From positions 62,001 to 126,000 of the forward strand of contig CAZIDZ010000002.1 in the NCBI GenBank assembly GCA_964538455.1: a stretch of DNA of 64,000 nt, read 5' to 3'. The translations under genes were made by a program, and so were the position numbers. The DNA is from JAZDLX01 sp964538455 (lineage in GTDB: Bacteria > Electryoneota > Electryoneia > Electryoneales > Electryoneaceae). This document shows, in pieces, positions 17,769 to 26,935 of the stretch (position 1 is the first letter of the stretch; every line of letters starts with the position of its first letter). Below the pieces are notes generated by a model. It was not told where the DNA came from, made no database searches, and was given only the letters and a program-made list of their open reading frames with translations.

Positions 17769-19703
17769 ATGCGACGGTTGCGCTACCTTGCCGCAGTCAT
17801 AACTCTGTTCGCTTTAGCTTTCGAGCTCATCCGTCTCGCCTTGCTGATCCGTTACGCGGCGATGGCGCGGGGAATTCCTGCGAGTGTGCTGTGTCAATCC
17901 TTCCTCGTCGGATTACGCTTTGATCTCACGGTTACTGGTTACATCGTCGCGCCAGTCGCACTGTTTGGAATGCTCCCCTGGATCGGATGGACGTCCTCCC
18001 GGATCACGCGCCTCGCCGGCCGCATCTGGATGATCGTTTTCGGCAGCATCGCCCTGCTCGCTGGAATCGCAGATATGGAGTTCTTCGGCCAATTCAATTC
18101 CAGGCTGAACCATATCGTCTTCGGTTGGTCGGATACGCCGATGATGTCGCTGAAGATCGTCTGGGAAAACGCTCCGGTTGTTGTTTATCTCGCCGGGTGG
18201 CTCGTGGTTGCGGCGTTGTTCTCGGTTGCCCTGATCCGTCTCGAACGTCTTCTCGACGGTCCGGAGCAGCGGGAGCCGCTCTGGCGCTCGGGCGCAGTGT
18301 GGTTGCTGGCGATGGCGCTGATGGTGCTGATCATTCGCGGCCGTGTGTCGGAAAAAGCGCCGATCAACTGGTCCGTGGCGTATTTCAGCAGCTACAACTT
18401 TGCCAACCAGCTCGCGCTCAACAGCGGCTACACCTTCGTCCAGGATGCCATCGTTGACCAGGACGAGCGGAATGAGGCGAACGTCCTCGGCGACCTGATG
18501 CCCGAACAGGAGGCGCTTGAACGGACGCGCAGCCTGCTCGGCGTCTCGGATTCCGCCCTGGTTTCAGGCAGCCCGATCGCGCGCATCGAGTGGGACGGTC
18601 CCGAGCACCGCTACAACGTCGTCCTGGTGATCTGTGAATCGCTCGCGAGCGTGTTCATTCAGTCGATGGGCGGCGTCGAGGACCTCGCTCCCGAGCTGGA
18701 ACGGATTGCCGCCAATTCGATCCTCTTCGACAATTTCTTTTCCTCCGGCAGCCACACCTTCACCGGCATTTTTTCGACCACGACCGGGTACCCGTCGCCG
18801 CTGGGAAAGTCGCTGATGAAACGATCCGAGGGGCAGCAGGACTTCGGCGGACTCGCCAGCGTGCTCAGGCATCGCGGTTATACATGCTGGTTCTATGTCC
18901 CCCACGATCCCCACTTTGACAACATGCAGGGTTTTCTCCACATCAACGGGTACGAGAAGGTTGTCGGCCAGCCCGATTATCCGGCGGGCGAAGTCCTCTC
19001 CACGCTGGGTGTGCCCGACCATGTCATGTTCGACCGGGCGATCCAGGATATGCGCTCGCTCCCCAAACCTTTCTTCGTTACGCTGCTGACCAGCACGAAT
19101 CACGGACCTTTCCGGATTCCGGACGGTGTTCCCTCGCCGCGCGTTCCGCCTGGATCGAAGTACGAGAAACGGTTCAACGCCGCCTTCTACGCCGATTGGG
19201 CGTTGGGACGGTTTGTCGATCAACTCGCGGCAAGTGACTGGGGAGACAGCACGATCGTCGTGATCCTTGGCGACCACGGTGTAAACTGGAGTCCGAAAGT
19301 GAGCATCGATCCCAGCCTCTTCCGCATCCCGCTAGTGATTCACGCCCCGGGACTGCACGCGCCGGAGGTGCTGCACCGGGTGGGGTGCCAGGTGGATGTC
19401 ACCGCGACCGTGATGGACCTGCTGGGCGGCTCCTGGGTGAACGCCTCTTTCGGAACCAGCTTGCTGCGTCCGAACCATCACCGCGCGCTGATGGTCAAGG
19501 ACGTGGAGGAAGGATTGATCGAGGGAAACCGCCTGATGATTCGCAACCGCGCCGGAAAGCTGGACATGTATTCCTATCCCGGGCTTGAACCCGTTGAGGG
19601 CGAGGAAAAGCAGCGGGAGCGGTTGCTGCAGGATGCACGGGCTTTGCTGTCCGCGTCGCATCACCTCATTGCGCTGCGGGTTGTCGGCGATCCCACGAAA
19701 TAG
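17769..19703 (+). CDS. LtaS-like sulfatase-fold membrane enzyme
   Basis: 644-residue inner-membrane protein of the LtaS/MdoB-type phosphoglycerol (or phosphoethanolamine) transferase family. Five predicted membrane helices fill residues 1-195 (including FELIRLALLIRYA and WLLAMALMVLIIRG) and a periplasmic alkaline-phosphatase-fold domain fills about 275-625. Visible motifs are NVVLVICESLASVF, with the metal-ligand Glu; SSGSHTFTGIFSTTTGYPS, with Thr330 or Thr332 as the likely nucleophile; TSTNHGPFRIP; and VVILGDHG, with Asp-His metal ligands. The substrate cannot be read from the sequence; decoration of periplasmic glycans or lipid A is inferred. The gene is divergent from tamB. An ATG at 17762 is out of frame; ATG 17769 is used. 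Confidence 0.86.
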   Translation: MRRLRYLAAVITLFALAFELIRLALLIRYAAMARGIPASVLCQSFLVGLRFDLTVTGYIVAPVALFGMLPWIGWTSSRITRLAGRIWMIVFGSIALLAGIADMEFFGQFNSRLNHIVFGWSDTPMMSLKIVWENAPVVVYLAGWLVVAALFSVALIRLERLLDGPEQREPLWRSGAVWLLAMALMVLIIRGRVSEKAPINWSVAYFSSYNFANQLALNSGYTFVQDAIVDQDERNEANVLGDLMPEQEALERTRSLLGVSDSALVSGSPIARIEWDGPEHRYNVVLVICESLASVFIQSMGGVEDLAPELERIAANSILFDNFFSSGSHTFTGIFSTTTGYPSPLGKSLMKRSEGQQDFGGLASVLRHRGYTCWFYVPHDPHFDNMQGFLHINGYEKVVGQPDYPAGEVLSTLGVPDHVMFDRAIQDMRSLPKPFFVTLLTSTNHGPFRIPDGVPSPRVPPGSKYEKRFNAAFYADWALGRFVDQLAASDWGDSTIVVILGDHGVNWSPKVSIDPSLFRIPLVIHAPGLHAPEVLHRVGCQVDVTATVMDLLGGSWVNASFGTSLLRPNHHRALMVKDVEEGLIEGNRLMIRNRAGKLDMYSYPGLEPVEGEEKQRERLLQDARALLSASHHLIALRVVGDPTK

Positions 19704-19852
19704 GAGTGGTGAGCGAGAAACAGATATACAATGATCGCTACCTCAGTTTTTCAACCGTGTCGCCTGTCAGTGTCCACCGGATGCGGTCAGAGCTGACTGG
19801 GAGGGCGAGCGGGGCGATCTATGGATGTGATGCAAAATGATCTCTCCGTGGC

Positions 19853-19881
19853 TTGTTCCAAAAATGAAAACATGCTACTCT
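19853..19881 (+). promoter_or_regulatory. Possible promoter for the beta-lactamase-fold gene
   Basis: TTGTTC, a 17-base spacer and TACTCT lie about 40 bases before the start codon at 19923, in a locally AT-rich stretch. Spacing is ideal but both hexamers are imperfect. Confidence 0.35.
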
Positions 19882-19922
19882 GAAGTGCCTGAGCCGGCCT
19901 TGGCAGAAATCGGGGAAGCGTC

Positions 19923-21107
19923 ATGAAGACGTCGAATTGCAGCATTCGCCGGTCTTCCCGTGCTCTGACTTTCATCCTGCTGCTTTTTTCCTTTGCGCTG
20001 TTGTTTTGCGTAACCGCTTGCAATTCCGAGAATTGTAACAACTCAGACCCCGTAATCCCTGATAGCCTGGGATTTGATCAGGAAGCGCTTCTCCGCCTTG
20101 AGCAGGAGGTCAGCAGTGGAGGACTCGGCAATATCAGTTCGATCCTGATTCAATGCCATGAACAGACGGTTTTTGAGTGGTACGGTGTCCGCGCTGGTGC
20201 GGAGATTCCGCATTCTGTCTACTCTGTCACAAAAAGCGTGATCTCTTTGCTGGTCGGGATGGCCTTCGATGAAGGGATACTGATGAGCCTTGACGATTCC
20301 GTGACTACGCTGCTCCCACAATATGCATACCTGGTCGAAAATGACGAGTTGAAGAGTGGAATTACATTACGTCACCTGTTGACGATGCGTGCCGGATTCT
20401 CCTGGAACGAATTAGGCATTCCCTATTTAAATCCGAACAATCCGGTCAACGATCTGGAAAACAGTACCGATTGGGTCGCTTTCGTCTTGAACCGTCCAAT
20501 GTCCGCCACGCCGGGAACGGTATTCAGCTACAACAGCGGTGTATCAACAGTGGTGTCAGCGATCTTCCAGGAAGCCGCAGGGATACGGGCCGATCTATAC
20601 GCGAGTCAACATCTTTTCGTGCCCTTGGGGATCACTGACTGGACCTGGAGTTTGTGCCCCACTGGAATTACGATCGGTGGATGGGGATTGAAACTTCGTT
20701 CCCGGGACATGGCGAAAATCGGAACGCTCGTTCTTGGAAACGGCGTCTATCATGATCAACGGATCGTATCCGAGGAGTGGCTGAGTCAGTCGTTCCAACC
20801 GGCGTCTCTTTTTTCGCGCGGGAACGGTTATGGTTTTCAATGGTGGTTGGAACCGGTTACAGAATTTTCGGGTGTGCAACGAGCGCCGGCGGCGTATGGA
20901 TGGGGTGGGCAGGCAATCTACATCATCCGAGAGTTGGACCTTGTCGTTGTCGTCACAGCAGAGGAATATGATACTGCACCATTTCCACCCGAAGTCATCC
21001 TCCACGATTACGTGCTTCCATCAATCATCGACATGAGAGAAACTTCCTCATCCAATGCGGTTACCAGAACCAGCCGACAATACCAGCCGTCGCAATCAGG
21101 AGAATAA
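19923..21107 (+). CDS. Serine hydrolase of the beta-lactamase (class C/esterase) family, lipoprotein
   Basis: 394-residue exported lipoprotein: hydrophobic signal LLLFSFALLFCVTAC with a lipobox cysteine, then a Pfam Beta-lactamase (PF00144)-type fold. Ser101-x-x-Lys104 (YSVTKSV) is the nucleophile/base pair, the Tyr motif is Tyr203 in FSYNSG, and a Trp-Gly-Gly stretch (GWGGQ) stands where the KTG/HxG triad usually is. YNSG and SVTKS are typical of 6-aminohexanoate-oligomer-hydrolase-like and esterase members, so antibiotic resistance should not be assumed. ggggaag precedes the ATG. The 3' end overlaps the convergent symporter gene by 47 bases. The downstream residues after about 365 are poorly conserved in style. 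Confidence 0.85.
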   Translation: MKTSNCSIRRSSRALTFILLLFSFALLFCVTACNSENCNNSDPVIPDSLGFDQEALLRLEQEVSSGGLGNISSILIQCHEQTVFEWYGVRAGAEIPHSVYSVTKSVISLLVGMAFDEGILMSLDDSVTTLLPQYAYLVENDELKSGITLRHLLTMRAGFSWNELGIPYLNPNNPVNDLENSTDWVAFVLNRPMSATPGTVFSYNSGVSTVVSAIFQEAAGIRADLYASQHLFVPLGITDWTWSLCPTGITIGGWGLKLRSRDMAKIGTLVLGNGVYHDQRIVSEEWLSQSFQPASLFSRGNGYGFQWWLEPVTEFSGVQRAPAAYGWGGQAIYIIRELDLVVVVTAEEYDTAPFPPEVILHDYVLPSIIDMRETSSSNAVTRTSRQYQPSQSGE

Positions 21108-22650
21108 TCGACAGAACGCGGACGTTCGAATACCACGGCAGCTCACGTAGAGAAATGGTCTCCAGGTGCCACAACTGCCGGTTCCATGTCAGGCCGACGG
21201 TTCTGATCTCGGGCGGAGCAGCCGTTGCAAGGCTGACACCGATCTGGACTGTGGCGCTGAAAAGGAACAGAACCATCGCCACGTGCAGGAAATGCACCTC
21301 TGGCAGCAGTCCCAACACTTTGCCCGCCAGCAGCAGGATCGAGACCCCAAGCCCGGTGAGCAGCGCGGTGATTGCCCCCGCGGCGTTGGCTCGCCTCCAG
21401 AACAGGCCCACGAGAAACACCGCGACCACCGGCGGCACAAGATAGGCGAGCACATTCTGCAGGTACTGGAACAGGGAGCCGAACCGGGCGATTTGAGGCG
21501 CCCAGATAGCGGCCAGCAGCATGAAGCCGAAGGTCACCCAGCGACCTGTTTTCAGCAGGGCACGGTCGCCGAGGCTGGGTTTCCAACGCCGGATGAAGTC
21601 CATGGTCACAAGTGTCGATGCTGAATTCAGGGTGCTGTCGATCTGGCTCATCAGCGCGGCGATAAAACCCGCGAGCACAAGCCCCAGCAGCCCGGTCGGC
21701 AGCATATCGAACATCAGCGTCGGGTAAACCAGGTCAGGGTTGGAGAGGTTGGGGTAGAGCACGCGCGCCATCGTTCCCGGCAGCACCATGAGGAACAGCA
21801 CGGGCAGTTTCAGCGCGCCGGCGAACAGCGCACCGAGGCGGCCGTGCTGCACGTTCTTCGCCGAGAGCACACGCTGTACCATGAACTGATTCGTGCACCA
21901 GAAATAGAATCCCAACAACGGTACGCCGAGCACAAGACCTGTCCAAGGCATGGTCGGATCGTTCGCGGGACGGACGAGCGAGAGCATGTCATGCCCGGTA
22001 ATGGCTGTCACCTTCGACCAGTGGCCGCCGATGTCGATAAACGCGGAGATCGCGATGATAATCGCACCCACCTGCAGCAGAATCGCCTGCGCCGCGTCCG
22101 TCAGGATCACCGCTCGCAGACCGCCGGCGATGGTGTAGATGCCGGAGAGCAGTGCGAGCACCGCGATGGTTTCCCAGATCGGCAGGTTGGGGAAAATCAT
22201 GCGCAGGACGAGCGCGCCCGCATACAGCGATCCGGCGGTGTCGACGATGATATTGCCGAACAGGGTAACAATCGAGAAGTAGGTGCGGCTGCGCCCGTCA
22301 TACCTCTTCTCGAGGAACTGCGGCATCGTATAGACTCGGCTGTTCAGGTAAAAGGGGAGCACGAAAAGGGCGAAGAACACGAGCACCACCGCCGCCATCC
22401 ACTCGTAGTTGAACACGCTGATGCCGGTCCCGTAGGCGCTCCCCGCGAGGCCGACGAGTGTCGTCGAGGAGATGTTCGAGGCGTACAGCGACGCCCCGAC
22501 CAATGGCCAGGTCATCGAACGCCCGGCGAGGAAATAGTCGTCGGCGTTCTCATGTTTCCCGGAGAGATGCAGTCCGTGCCAGAGGATAAACGCGGCGTAT
22601 GCAACGAGCATCACGATGTCGACAGGGGCAAGCGCGAAACGGTCGTGCAT
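21061..22650 (-). CDS. Sodium/solute symporter, SGLT (SSS) family
   Basis: 529-residue integral inner-membrane transporter with about 14 helices coupling sodium influx to uptake of a sugar or similar solute. Family motifs include ADDYFLAGRSMTWP, GASLYASNISSTTLVGLAGS (helix 2), the Na2-site region ALMSQIDSTLNSASTLVTMD, and GGLRAVILTDAAQ. These resemble the vSGLT/SGLT branch more than the proline or pantothenate branches; the actual substrate is unknown. The ATG at 22650 (MHDRFALAP) is chosen because ggag precedes it and helix 1 follows directly; the longer frame to 22725 adds a non-hydrophobic stretch. The 3' end overlaps the convergent beta-lactamase-fold gene. Confidence 0.92.
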   Translation of the reverse strand: MHDRFALAPVDIVMLVAYAAFILWHGLHLSGKHENADDYFLAGRSMTWPLVGASLYASNISSTTLVGLAGSAYGTGISVFNYEWMAAVVLVFFALFVLPFYLNSRVYTMPQFLEKRYDGRSRTYFSIVTLFGNIIVDTAGSLYAGALVLRMIFPNLPIWETIAVLALLSGIYTIAGGLRAVILTDAAQAILLQVGAIIIAISAFIDIGGHWSKVTAITGHDMLSLVRPANDPTMPWTGLVLGVPLLGFYFWCTNQFMVQRVLSAKNVQHGRLGALFAGALKLPVLFLMVLPGTMARVLYPNLSNPDLVYPTLMFDMLPTGLLGLVLAGFIAALMSQIDSTLNSASTLVTMDFIRRWKPSLGDRALLKTGRWVTFGFMLLAAIWAPQIARFGSLFQYLQNVLAYLVPPVVAVFLVGLFWRRANAAGAITALLTGLGVSILLLAGKVLGLLPEVHFLHVAMVLFLFSATVQIGVSLATAAPPEIRTVGLTWNRQLWHLETISLRELPWYSNVRVLSIILLIATAGIVGWFW

Positions 22651-22782
22651 CAAATGAACTCCGCTTGGTGAACAGAATGCACGGTCACGTTCTGAAAGTA
22701 GGGCAACGTCTTGCGGTGGGATCAAGCGCGATCGCCGATTGACAACGCAACGGGGAGGAGTGTAATCGCAGGGGAGAAGTCA

Positions 22783-22870
22783 GGAAAAATGGCAACAGCT
22801 ACTGGATGCGGAATCACCGGTTTCGAGAACCAAACGTCCGGTATCGTGCGGCACCTGCTGCCATTTTTCC
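22783..22870. repeat. Imperfect long-range inverted repeat next to tRNA-Glu
   Basis: ggaaaaatggcaacag at 22783-22798 pairs with ctgctgccatttttcc at 22855-22870 with one mismatch, leaving a 56-base loop that has its own ccgg pairing. It begins ten bases beyond the 3' end of the tRNA gene and could be its transcription terminator on the minus strand. Confidence 0.5.
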
Positions 22871-22879
22871 CATTTGTTG

Positions 22880-22951
22880 TACCCGGTAGGGGAATTGAAC
22901 CCCTGTTACCGGCGTGAGAGGCCGGCGTCCTAACCGCTAGACGAACCGGGC
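22880..22951 (-). tRNA. tRNA-Glu (CTC anticodon)
   Basis: On the minus strand the 72-base sequence starts GCCCGGTTCGTCTAGCGG and folds into a cloverleaf: acceptor GCCCGGT/ACCGGGT with a terminal G-U pair, a D arm GTCTAGCGGTTAGGAC, an anticodon arm with CCGGC stem and loop CTCTCAC (anticodon CTC), a four-base variable loop, and a T arm GGGG-TTCAATT-CCCC. The CCA end is not encoded. It is flanked by the symporter and the MltB-like gene. Confidence 0.95.
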
Positions 22952-23177
22952 ATGAATCGCCGACGGCAGTACTTGCCCGCGACGGGACGAGAAGATAGAG
23001 CGCGGCCGCGGGCTGTGCAAGTGGCACCGCCGCACCGTCGAGTCGGCCGTTGACAGCGTTAATGAACAAGGATTTCTTGAGCCGGGCGAACACGTCGTGC
23101 GAGTACCGGCGTGATGCGAACGGGACTTGCGAAAGGTACATACGCGGGCGAGGCGCCGGCCGCTGATGCTCATATCA

Positions 23178-24110
23178 TCACGGTGCGCTGTGGGTGGCGT
23201 TGTACTCCCGGATGCGGTCGGCAAGGGTGATGATACAGTCCACGTACTCCTCGGAATGGTTGTAATGCCACACCGCTTTCCGTCGTTTTTTCGGGACGTC
23301 GTCGCGGTACCCGTGGATTTGCAGGTAGTGGGCGATCGACGCAACGGCATCGGGCAGCGAGTTCAGGTTGACGACCCCATCCCCGTCCCCGTCCCGTCCG
23401 TACGCATTCGCGGACGTCGGGATGAACTGCGGCAGGCCGTAGGCGCCGGCCCAAGACGCTTTCACGTCGAGCGGATCAAAATGGCCGTCCTCGGCCATGT
23501 TCAACAGCGCCTTCAATTCCCGGTAAGCCCAGCGGGCTTTGGAGGCGGCGCGCTTCCGCGCGTTCATTTTGACCGCGCTCTGTTCGCTCGCCGGAACGCC
23601 GTCGAGCACGTCCGTCCAGAACCCGGGAATGAGGTCCGTGATCGGATCGGTGTTCAGCAGGGTCAAACTCGCGAACACGTTCATCAACGGGTATGTTCCC
23701 TTATACGTGCCAAGGCTCGACTCCACGTTCAGGATCGCGACGACGATTTCCGGACTCACCGGACCGCCCGCGAGCGCTCTTTCGATTTCGGCGCGGTTGA
23801 TCTCAAGGAACGCCGAGGCTGTGCGCACACTCGCGTCGCCGAGGAAACGCTGGTACCCTTCGGTGCCGCTGGGTTGACGGATGTTGAGGCGCAGCAGGCT
23901 GGGGATCACCTCGAACCGGGAGTCCTCGAAATAGCGGTTGACGACGATCGGATCCACACCATCGTCGATCAATCTCGTTCTAAGATCCCGGAGCAGGCTG
24001 CTGGGGTGTTCCGAATCGATGGCCACGGAGGTGGAAGCGGGAGTGAGCAGCGATAAGCACACCAGCAGCCCAGGCAGGAAACCACGCATCTTTCGCCCAC
24101 TCGACTTCAT
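23178..24110 (-). CDS. Lytic murein transglycosylase, MltB family
   Basis: 310-residue exported enzyme that cleaves the MurNAc-GlcNAc bond of peptidoglycan with formation of 1,6-anhydro ends. A signal peptide (GFLPGLLVCLSLLTPAST, then SVA) precedes the lytic domain. The catalytic Glu130 lies in ILNVESSLGTYKG, the usual MltB xxxESxxG context, and AWAGAYGLPQFIPTSANAYG-like sequence (SWAGAYGLPQFIPTS) and the acidic DGDGDG loop complete the family pattern. There is no lipobox, so it is periplasmic rather than lipid-anchored. The ATG at 24110 is chosen because gggagaaaag lies directly before it. It is 96 bases downstream of the HEPN-like gene on the same strand and may be cotranscribed. Confidence 0.9.
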   Translation of the reverse strand: MKSSGRKMRGFLPGLLVCLSLLTPASTSVAIDSEHPSSLLRDLRTRLIDDGVDPIVVNRYFEDSRFEVIPSLLRLNIRQPSGTEGYQRFLGDASVRTASAFLEINRAEIERALAGGPVSPEIVVAILNVESSLGTYKGTYPLMNVFASLTLLNTDPITDLIPGFWTDVLDGVPASEQSAVKMNARKRAASKARWAYRELKALLNMAEDGHFDPLDVKASWAGAYGLPQFIPTSANAYGRDGDGDGVVNLNSLPDAVASIAHYLQIHGYRDDVPKKRRKAVWHYNHSEEYVDCIITLADRIREYNATHSAP

Positions 24111-24206
24111 CACTTTTCTCCCGTTGTTGTGCGCCCTACCCGAGGCTTCCAGAAAATGTACGTGGATGAATGAGCGTGTTGGAAATGGAAGCGATCGCCC
24201 GCAAAA

Positions 24207-25211
24207 TCAGGCGGAGCCCGTGCTCGACCTACGTGGATTGTAGAGCATCTCGATCAGGAATAGCACGGCGCGCAACACGATTTGGAATGCACGCCGGCTG
24301 TTGAATGTTTTCACCGGGCCCTCTTTAATCTGGCCGTGCACGATCAGATTCCGGTACTCGGTGAGTTGCGTTAGTTCCTCGGCGAAGCCCGGAGGCCAAT
24401 CACCCAGCTTCTCCGCAATGTATTTCAACTTGGCGCGTTTTTCGTTCATTCCGGGACGACGACCCTTTCGGCGGATCACCTCGTAGGGAATGCCGAGCCG
24501 TTCGAGGATGTGGTCATAAAAGAAATCCAAGGACATCATCAACATTACGATCGCGGCAATATCCTCCTGCTCCCGAACGAGGTCTGCGGAGTTTTGCAGG
24601 TAATTCAGCCACAACGGCCGTTCCCAGTTGCCGGTCTCTCCAATCGCCACCCAGGTCAACGCGGTCGGTTTGGCCTTCCGCGACTTGTCCAGGCTCCGCG
24701 AAAAGAGAATAAAATTCTCCTCGACGATCGACAGCGGAAGCAACACCTGGTTGTCGCGCATGATCTGCCGTGCGGACTTGCCCGATCCCTCGTTGTCGTA
24801 CAGGAAAAAGACTTCGGGAGGACGGTTGTACGTCATTCCAAAATCGACGACCAGCAGGTCGTCCGGCAGCGACATCACCCGCCCGGAAGTTGAATAGCCC
24901 GGTACGAGAGGCAGCGCATGCACCGGGTCCATGAAGATTTCAATGTACTCCTTATAGTAATTCAAATAGCCGTAAACGTAAGGGATCTGCGCGCCGCATT
25001 GCGGACAGGTCACCTCGTTCATCAGACCTTCACAGTTCTGCTCGAATTTCGAGTCGCACTTGGGGCAGCGGAGATTCCGGATCGCCAGCGATTTCGGCGG
25101 CTTCATCTCCGCTTCGGCGTGAGAGGACGTCTCCCGGATGCGGCGAGAGGGCTCACGGGCGGCTTCGGGAGAGGTCGGTTCGTTCGCAGCGTTCTGTGGT
25201 GTTTCGCTCAC
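24207..25211 (-). CDS. Zinc-ribbon protein with C-terminal HEPN-like domain
   Basis: 334-residue soluble protein. After a low-complexity polar leader a zinc ribbon is formed by Cys49/Cys52 (CPKC) and Cys69/Cys72 (CPQC). A middle region of unknown fold (about 80-205) includes LLVVDFGMTYNRPPEVFFLYD. The last ~120 residues are helical and carry EYRNLIVHG, with Arg287 and His292 as the R-x4-H motif typical of HEPN domains, which in many families are RNases or toxin and sensor modules. The GTG at 25211 is taken as the start because it forms a GTGA overlap with the stop of the preceding gene and gagg lies upstream. Cellular function is unknown; being tied to outer-membrane protein genes is unusual for a HEPN protein. 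Confidence 0.7.
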   Translation of the reverse strand: MSETPQNAANEPTSPEAAREPSRRIRETSSHAEAEMKPPKSLAIRNLRCPKCDSKFEQNCEGLMNEVTCPQCGAQIPYVYGYLNYYKEYIEIFMDPVHALPLVPGYSTSGRVMSLPDDLLVVDFGMTYNRPPEVFFLYDNEGSGKSARQIMRDNQVLLPLSIVEENFILFSRSLDKSRKAKPTALTWVAIGETGNWERPLWLNYLQNSADLVREQEDIAAIVMLMMSLDFFYDHILERLGIPYEVIRRKGRRPGMNEKRAKLKYIAEKLGDWPPGFAEELTQLTEYRNLIVHGQIKEGPVKTFNSRRAFQIVLRAVLFLIEMLYNPRRSSTGSA

Positions 25212-26935
25212 GTGTCGCCTCGATGGATCGTTTGTGGCGGCCGCCAGATCAGGCCCACCGCCCAACTTTTGGATTCCGGAGGTTCACTTGGTGCGTCGAG
25301 ACGGTGTTCGACATTCGCCCGCAGCACTGCCTCCAATCCGGGGAAGGGAGATGCGCGAAGTCGAAACGCCAAGCGAAGCCTGCGGCCAGATAGATTGATC
25401 ACGGTCAGTTCGCCCGGGAGCACCGGTTCGATCACAAGTATGCTCTCCCCGCTTCCGGATGTCGCAAAGTACGTTCCCGTCACCGAAAATGCCAAAACGC
25501 GCCCCAGTCTGTGATCTCCGCCCAGCGAAGCGCCCCAACCGTCGCCCTCCCTTCCGCGCCTGCCCTGCAAACGGAGATCGAACCGGCTGTGGCGATCCTC
25601 CACGAAATAGTGGAGACGCAGCAATCGGTCGTCTTTGGCCGTTGCGCCGCGCTCCCATGTTCGCCGTACCCTGGCACGCAGCTCGAAATGGGAGAGGGCA
25701 CCGATCCGCACCAGCAGGGAGGAGCTGGCCGATGCGTCGCGGGTTTCCGGGTTGTTCTCGCGTGCTTCACGGAGCTCTCCCGATCCGGTCAACGTCCAGC
25801 GTGCGCCTGACGGAAAAGCGTCGAGAAGGCCGATCTGGATTCCGGACCGTCCAGCGGGATCGCTTCCCGAAGGGATCCAGGGACGTGCGTGGAGCGGGGC
25901 GAAATCCACTGTCGCCCGCCAAAGGGAGGCAACCAGGCGGGCCCTTTGGTAGGATGGCAGCGAGGCGACGATCCCTCCGCCCCAGGCGCCCAGGTCCTGC
26001 CGGCTCACTTCGGCGCTCAGCGAGTGTTTACGAGGGCCGCCCCACTTCATCGCCAGCCCCGACGCCCCGAAGCTTTCGCGGGCAAACCGGAATCGTGCGG
26101 GTTGATCCGCACTCGAGAGCGGTGCGTTGAACCTGCTGATCAGCCGCGACGCTTCCACCCGAACGCCCGCGACCGGCACCTCGAGCGCGGTCCCCAAATG
26201 CGTTTCTTTCACCGTCACCAGCTTGTTCAGCCTGTCGGGGGAGTGATTTCCCTGCTCGGCATAAAGCACCACCCCACCCTCCTCGGAGTGGGCGTCGTAA
26301 CTAGCGCTGCCGCCCCAGGCGAGAAGCCGCGCCGGTTGATCGGGGGCCGGGGCGAGAGAAACGGCAATCCCGCGCCATCCGCGGCCTTCTTCGCTTGAAA
26401 GCTGGGGGCGGATGCCTCGGCCGGAATTTCTCAAAGGCGCGGCGGGATCGAAAGAGGAGGGGAACGCGGGTGTCGCGCCCAGCGTCCACCCGATCCCGAG
26501 ACCGACACGGAAGTCGCCGCCGATCAGCTCCAGGTACCGTGTGTCCGCCCGGATCGCGAGCCGCTGGAGGTCGGCGATGTTCTGTTCGCCGCGATCGCGT
26601 TGCAGACGGCCGCCGAACCAGAGATCGCCCCCGTTCGCTTCAAACCGAACATCTTGTGCGGGGTGGTCATTTATACCCGGATTGACCAGCCGGCTGCGCA
26701 GGTAGGTTCGCATGGACTGGGGGCGGGTGGCGATGGCGCCGAGCACGGGAACTCCCTCGACGGCTTGCCACCAGGAGGTGGTTTCTTCATCGCTGCCGTC
26801 CAGCAGCTCTTGGACAACCTGGGTGCTGTCGCTGTCGAAGACGGAAAGGTCCGTGGTGTTTTCCTGCGCGTGGGCCGCTGCCGACGCGCCCAAAACGAGT
26901 GCGAGATAGAATGCCGGGTTACGGGAGCAGGCCAT
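25208..26935 (-). CDS. Outer-membrane beta-barrel-like protein of unknown function
   Basis: 575-residue exported protein: signal peptide FYLALVLGASAAAHAQ, a short helical region of about 60 residues including STQVVQELLDGSDEE, then a long stretch of amphipathic strands rich in aromatic and small residues (GGDFRVGLGIGWTLG; VASLWRATVDFAP; FELRARVRRTWERG) ending in FRLRASPFPGLEAVLRANVEHR and a C-terminal region VGLIWRPPQ. The layout resembles proteins annotated as HhH/ComEA-related barrels in Bacteroidota-like genomes, though no HhH motif is clear. The ATG at 26935 lies inside the end of the PorV-like gene (17-base overlap) with gggag before it, so translation is probably coupled. Outer-membrane location is inferred. 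Confidence 0.65.
   Translation of the reverse strand: MACSRNPAFYLALVLGASAAAHAQENTTDLSVFDSDSTQVVQELLDGSDEETTSWWQAVEGVPVLGAIATRPQSMRTYLRSRLVNPGINDHPAQDVRFEANGGDLWFGGRLQRDRGEQNIADLQRLAIRADTRYLELIGGDFRVGLGIGWTLGATPAFPSSFDPAAPLRNSGRGIRPQLSSEEGRGWRGIAVSLAPAPDQPARLLAWGGSASYDAHSEEGGVVLYAEQGNHSPDRLNKLVTVKETHLGTALEVPVAGVRVEASRLISRFNAPLSSADQPARFRFARESFGASGLAMKWGGPRKHSLSAEVSRQDLGAWGGGIVASLPSYQRARLVASLWRATVDFAPLHARPWIPSGSDPAGRSGIQIGLLDAFPSGARWTLTGSGELREARENNPETRDASASSSLLVRIGALSHFELRARVRRTWERGATAKDDRLLRLHYFVEDRHSRFDLRLQGRRGREGDGWGASLGGDHRLGRVLAFSVTGTYFATSGSGESILVIEPVLPGELTVINLSGRRLRLAFRLRASPFPGLEAVLRANVEHRLDAPSEPPESKSWAVGLIWRPPQTIHRGDT

Noticed and set aside
19923..21107. Antibiotic-resistance beta-lactamase
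   Set aside because: SxxK and YNSG features fit the general esterase/hydrolase branch; no class-specific KTG or resistance context is seen.
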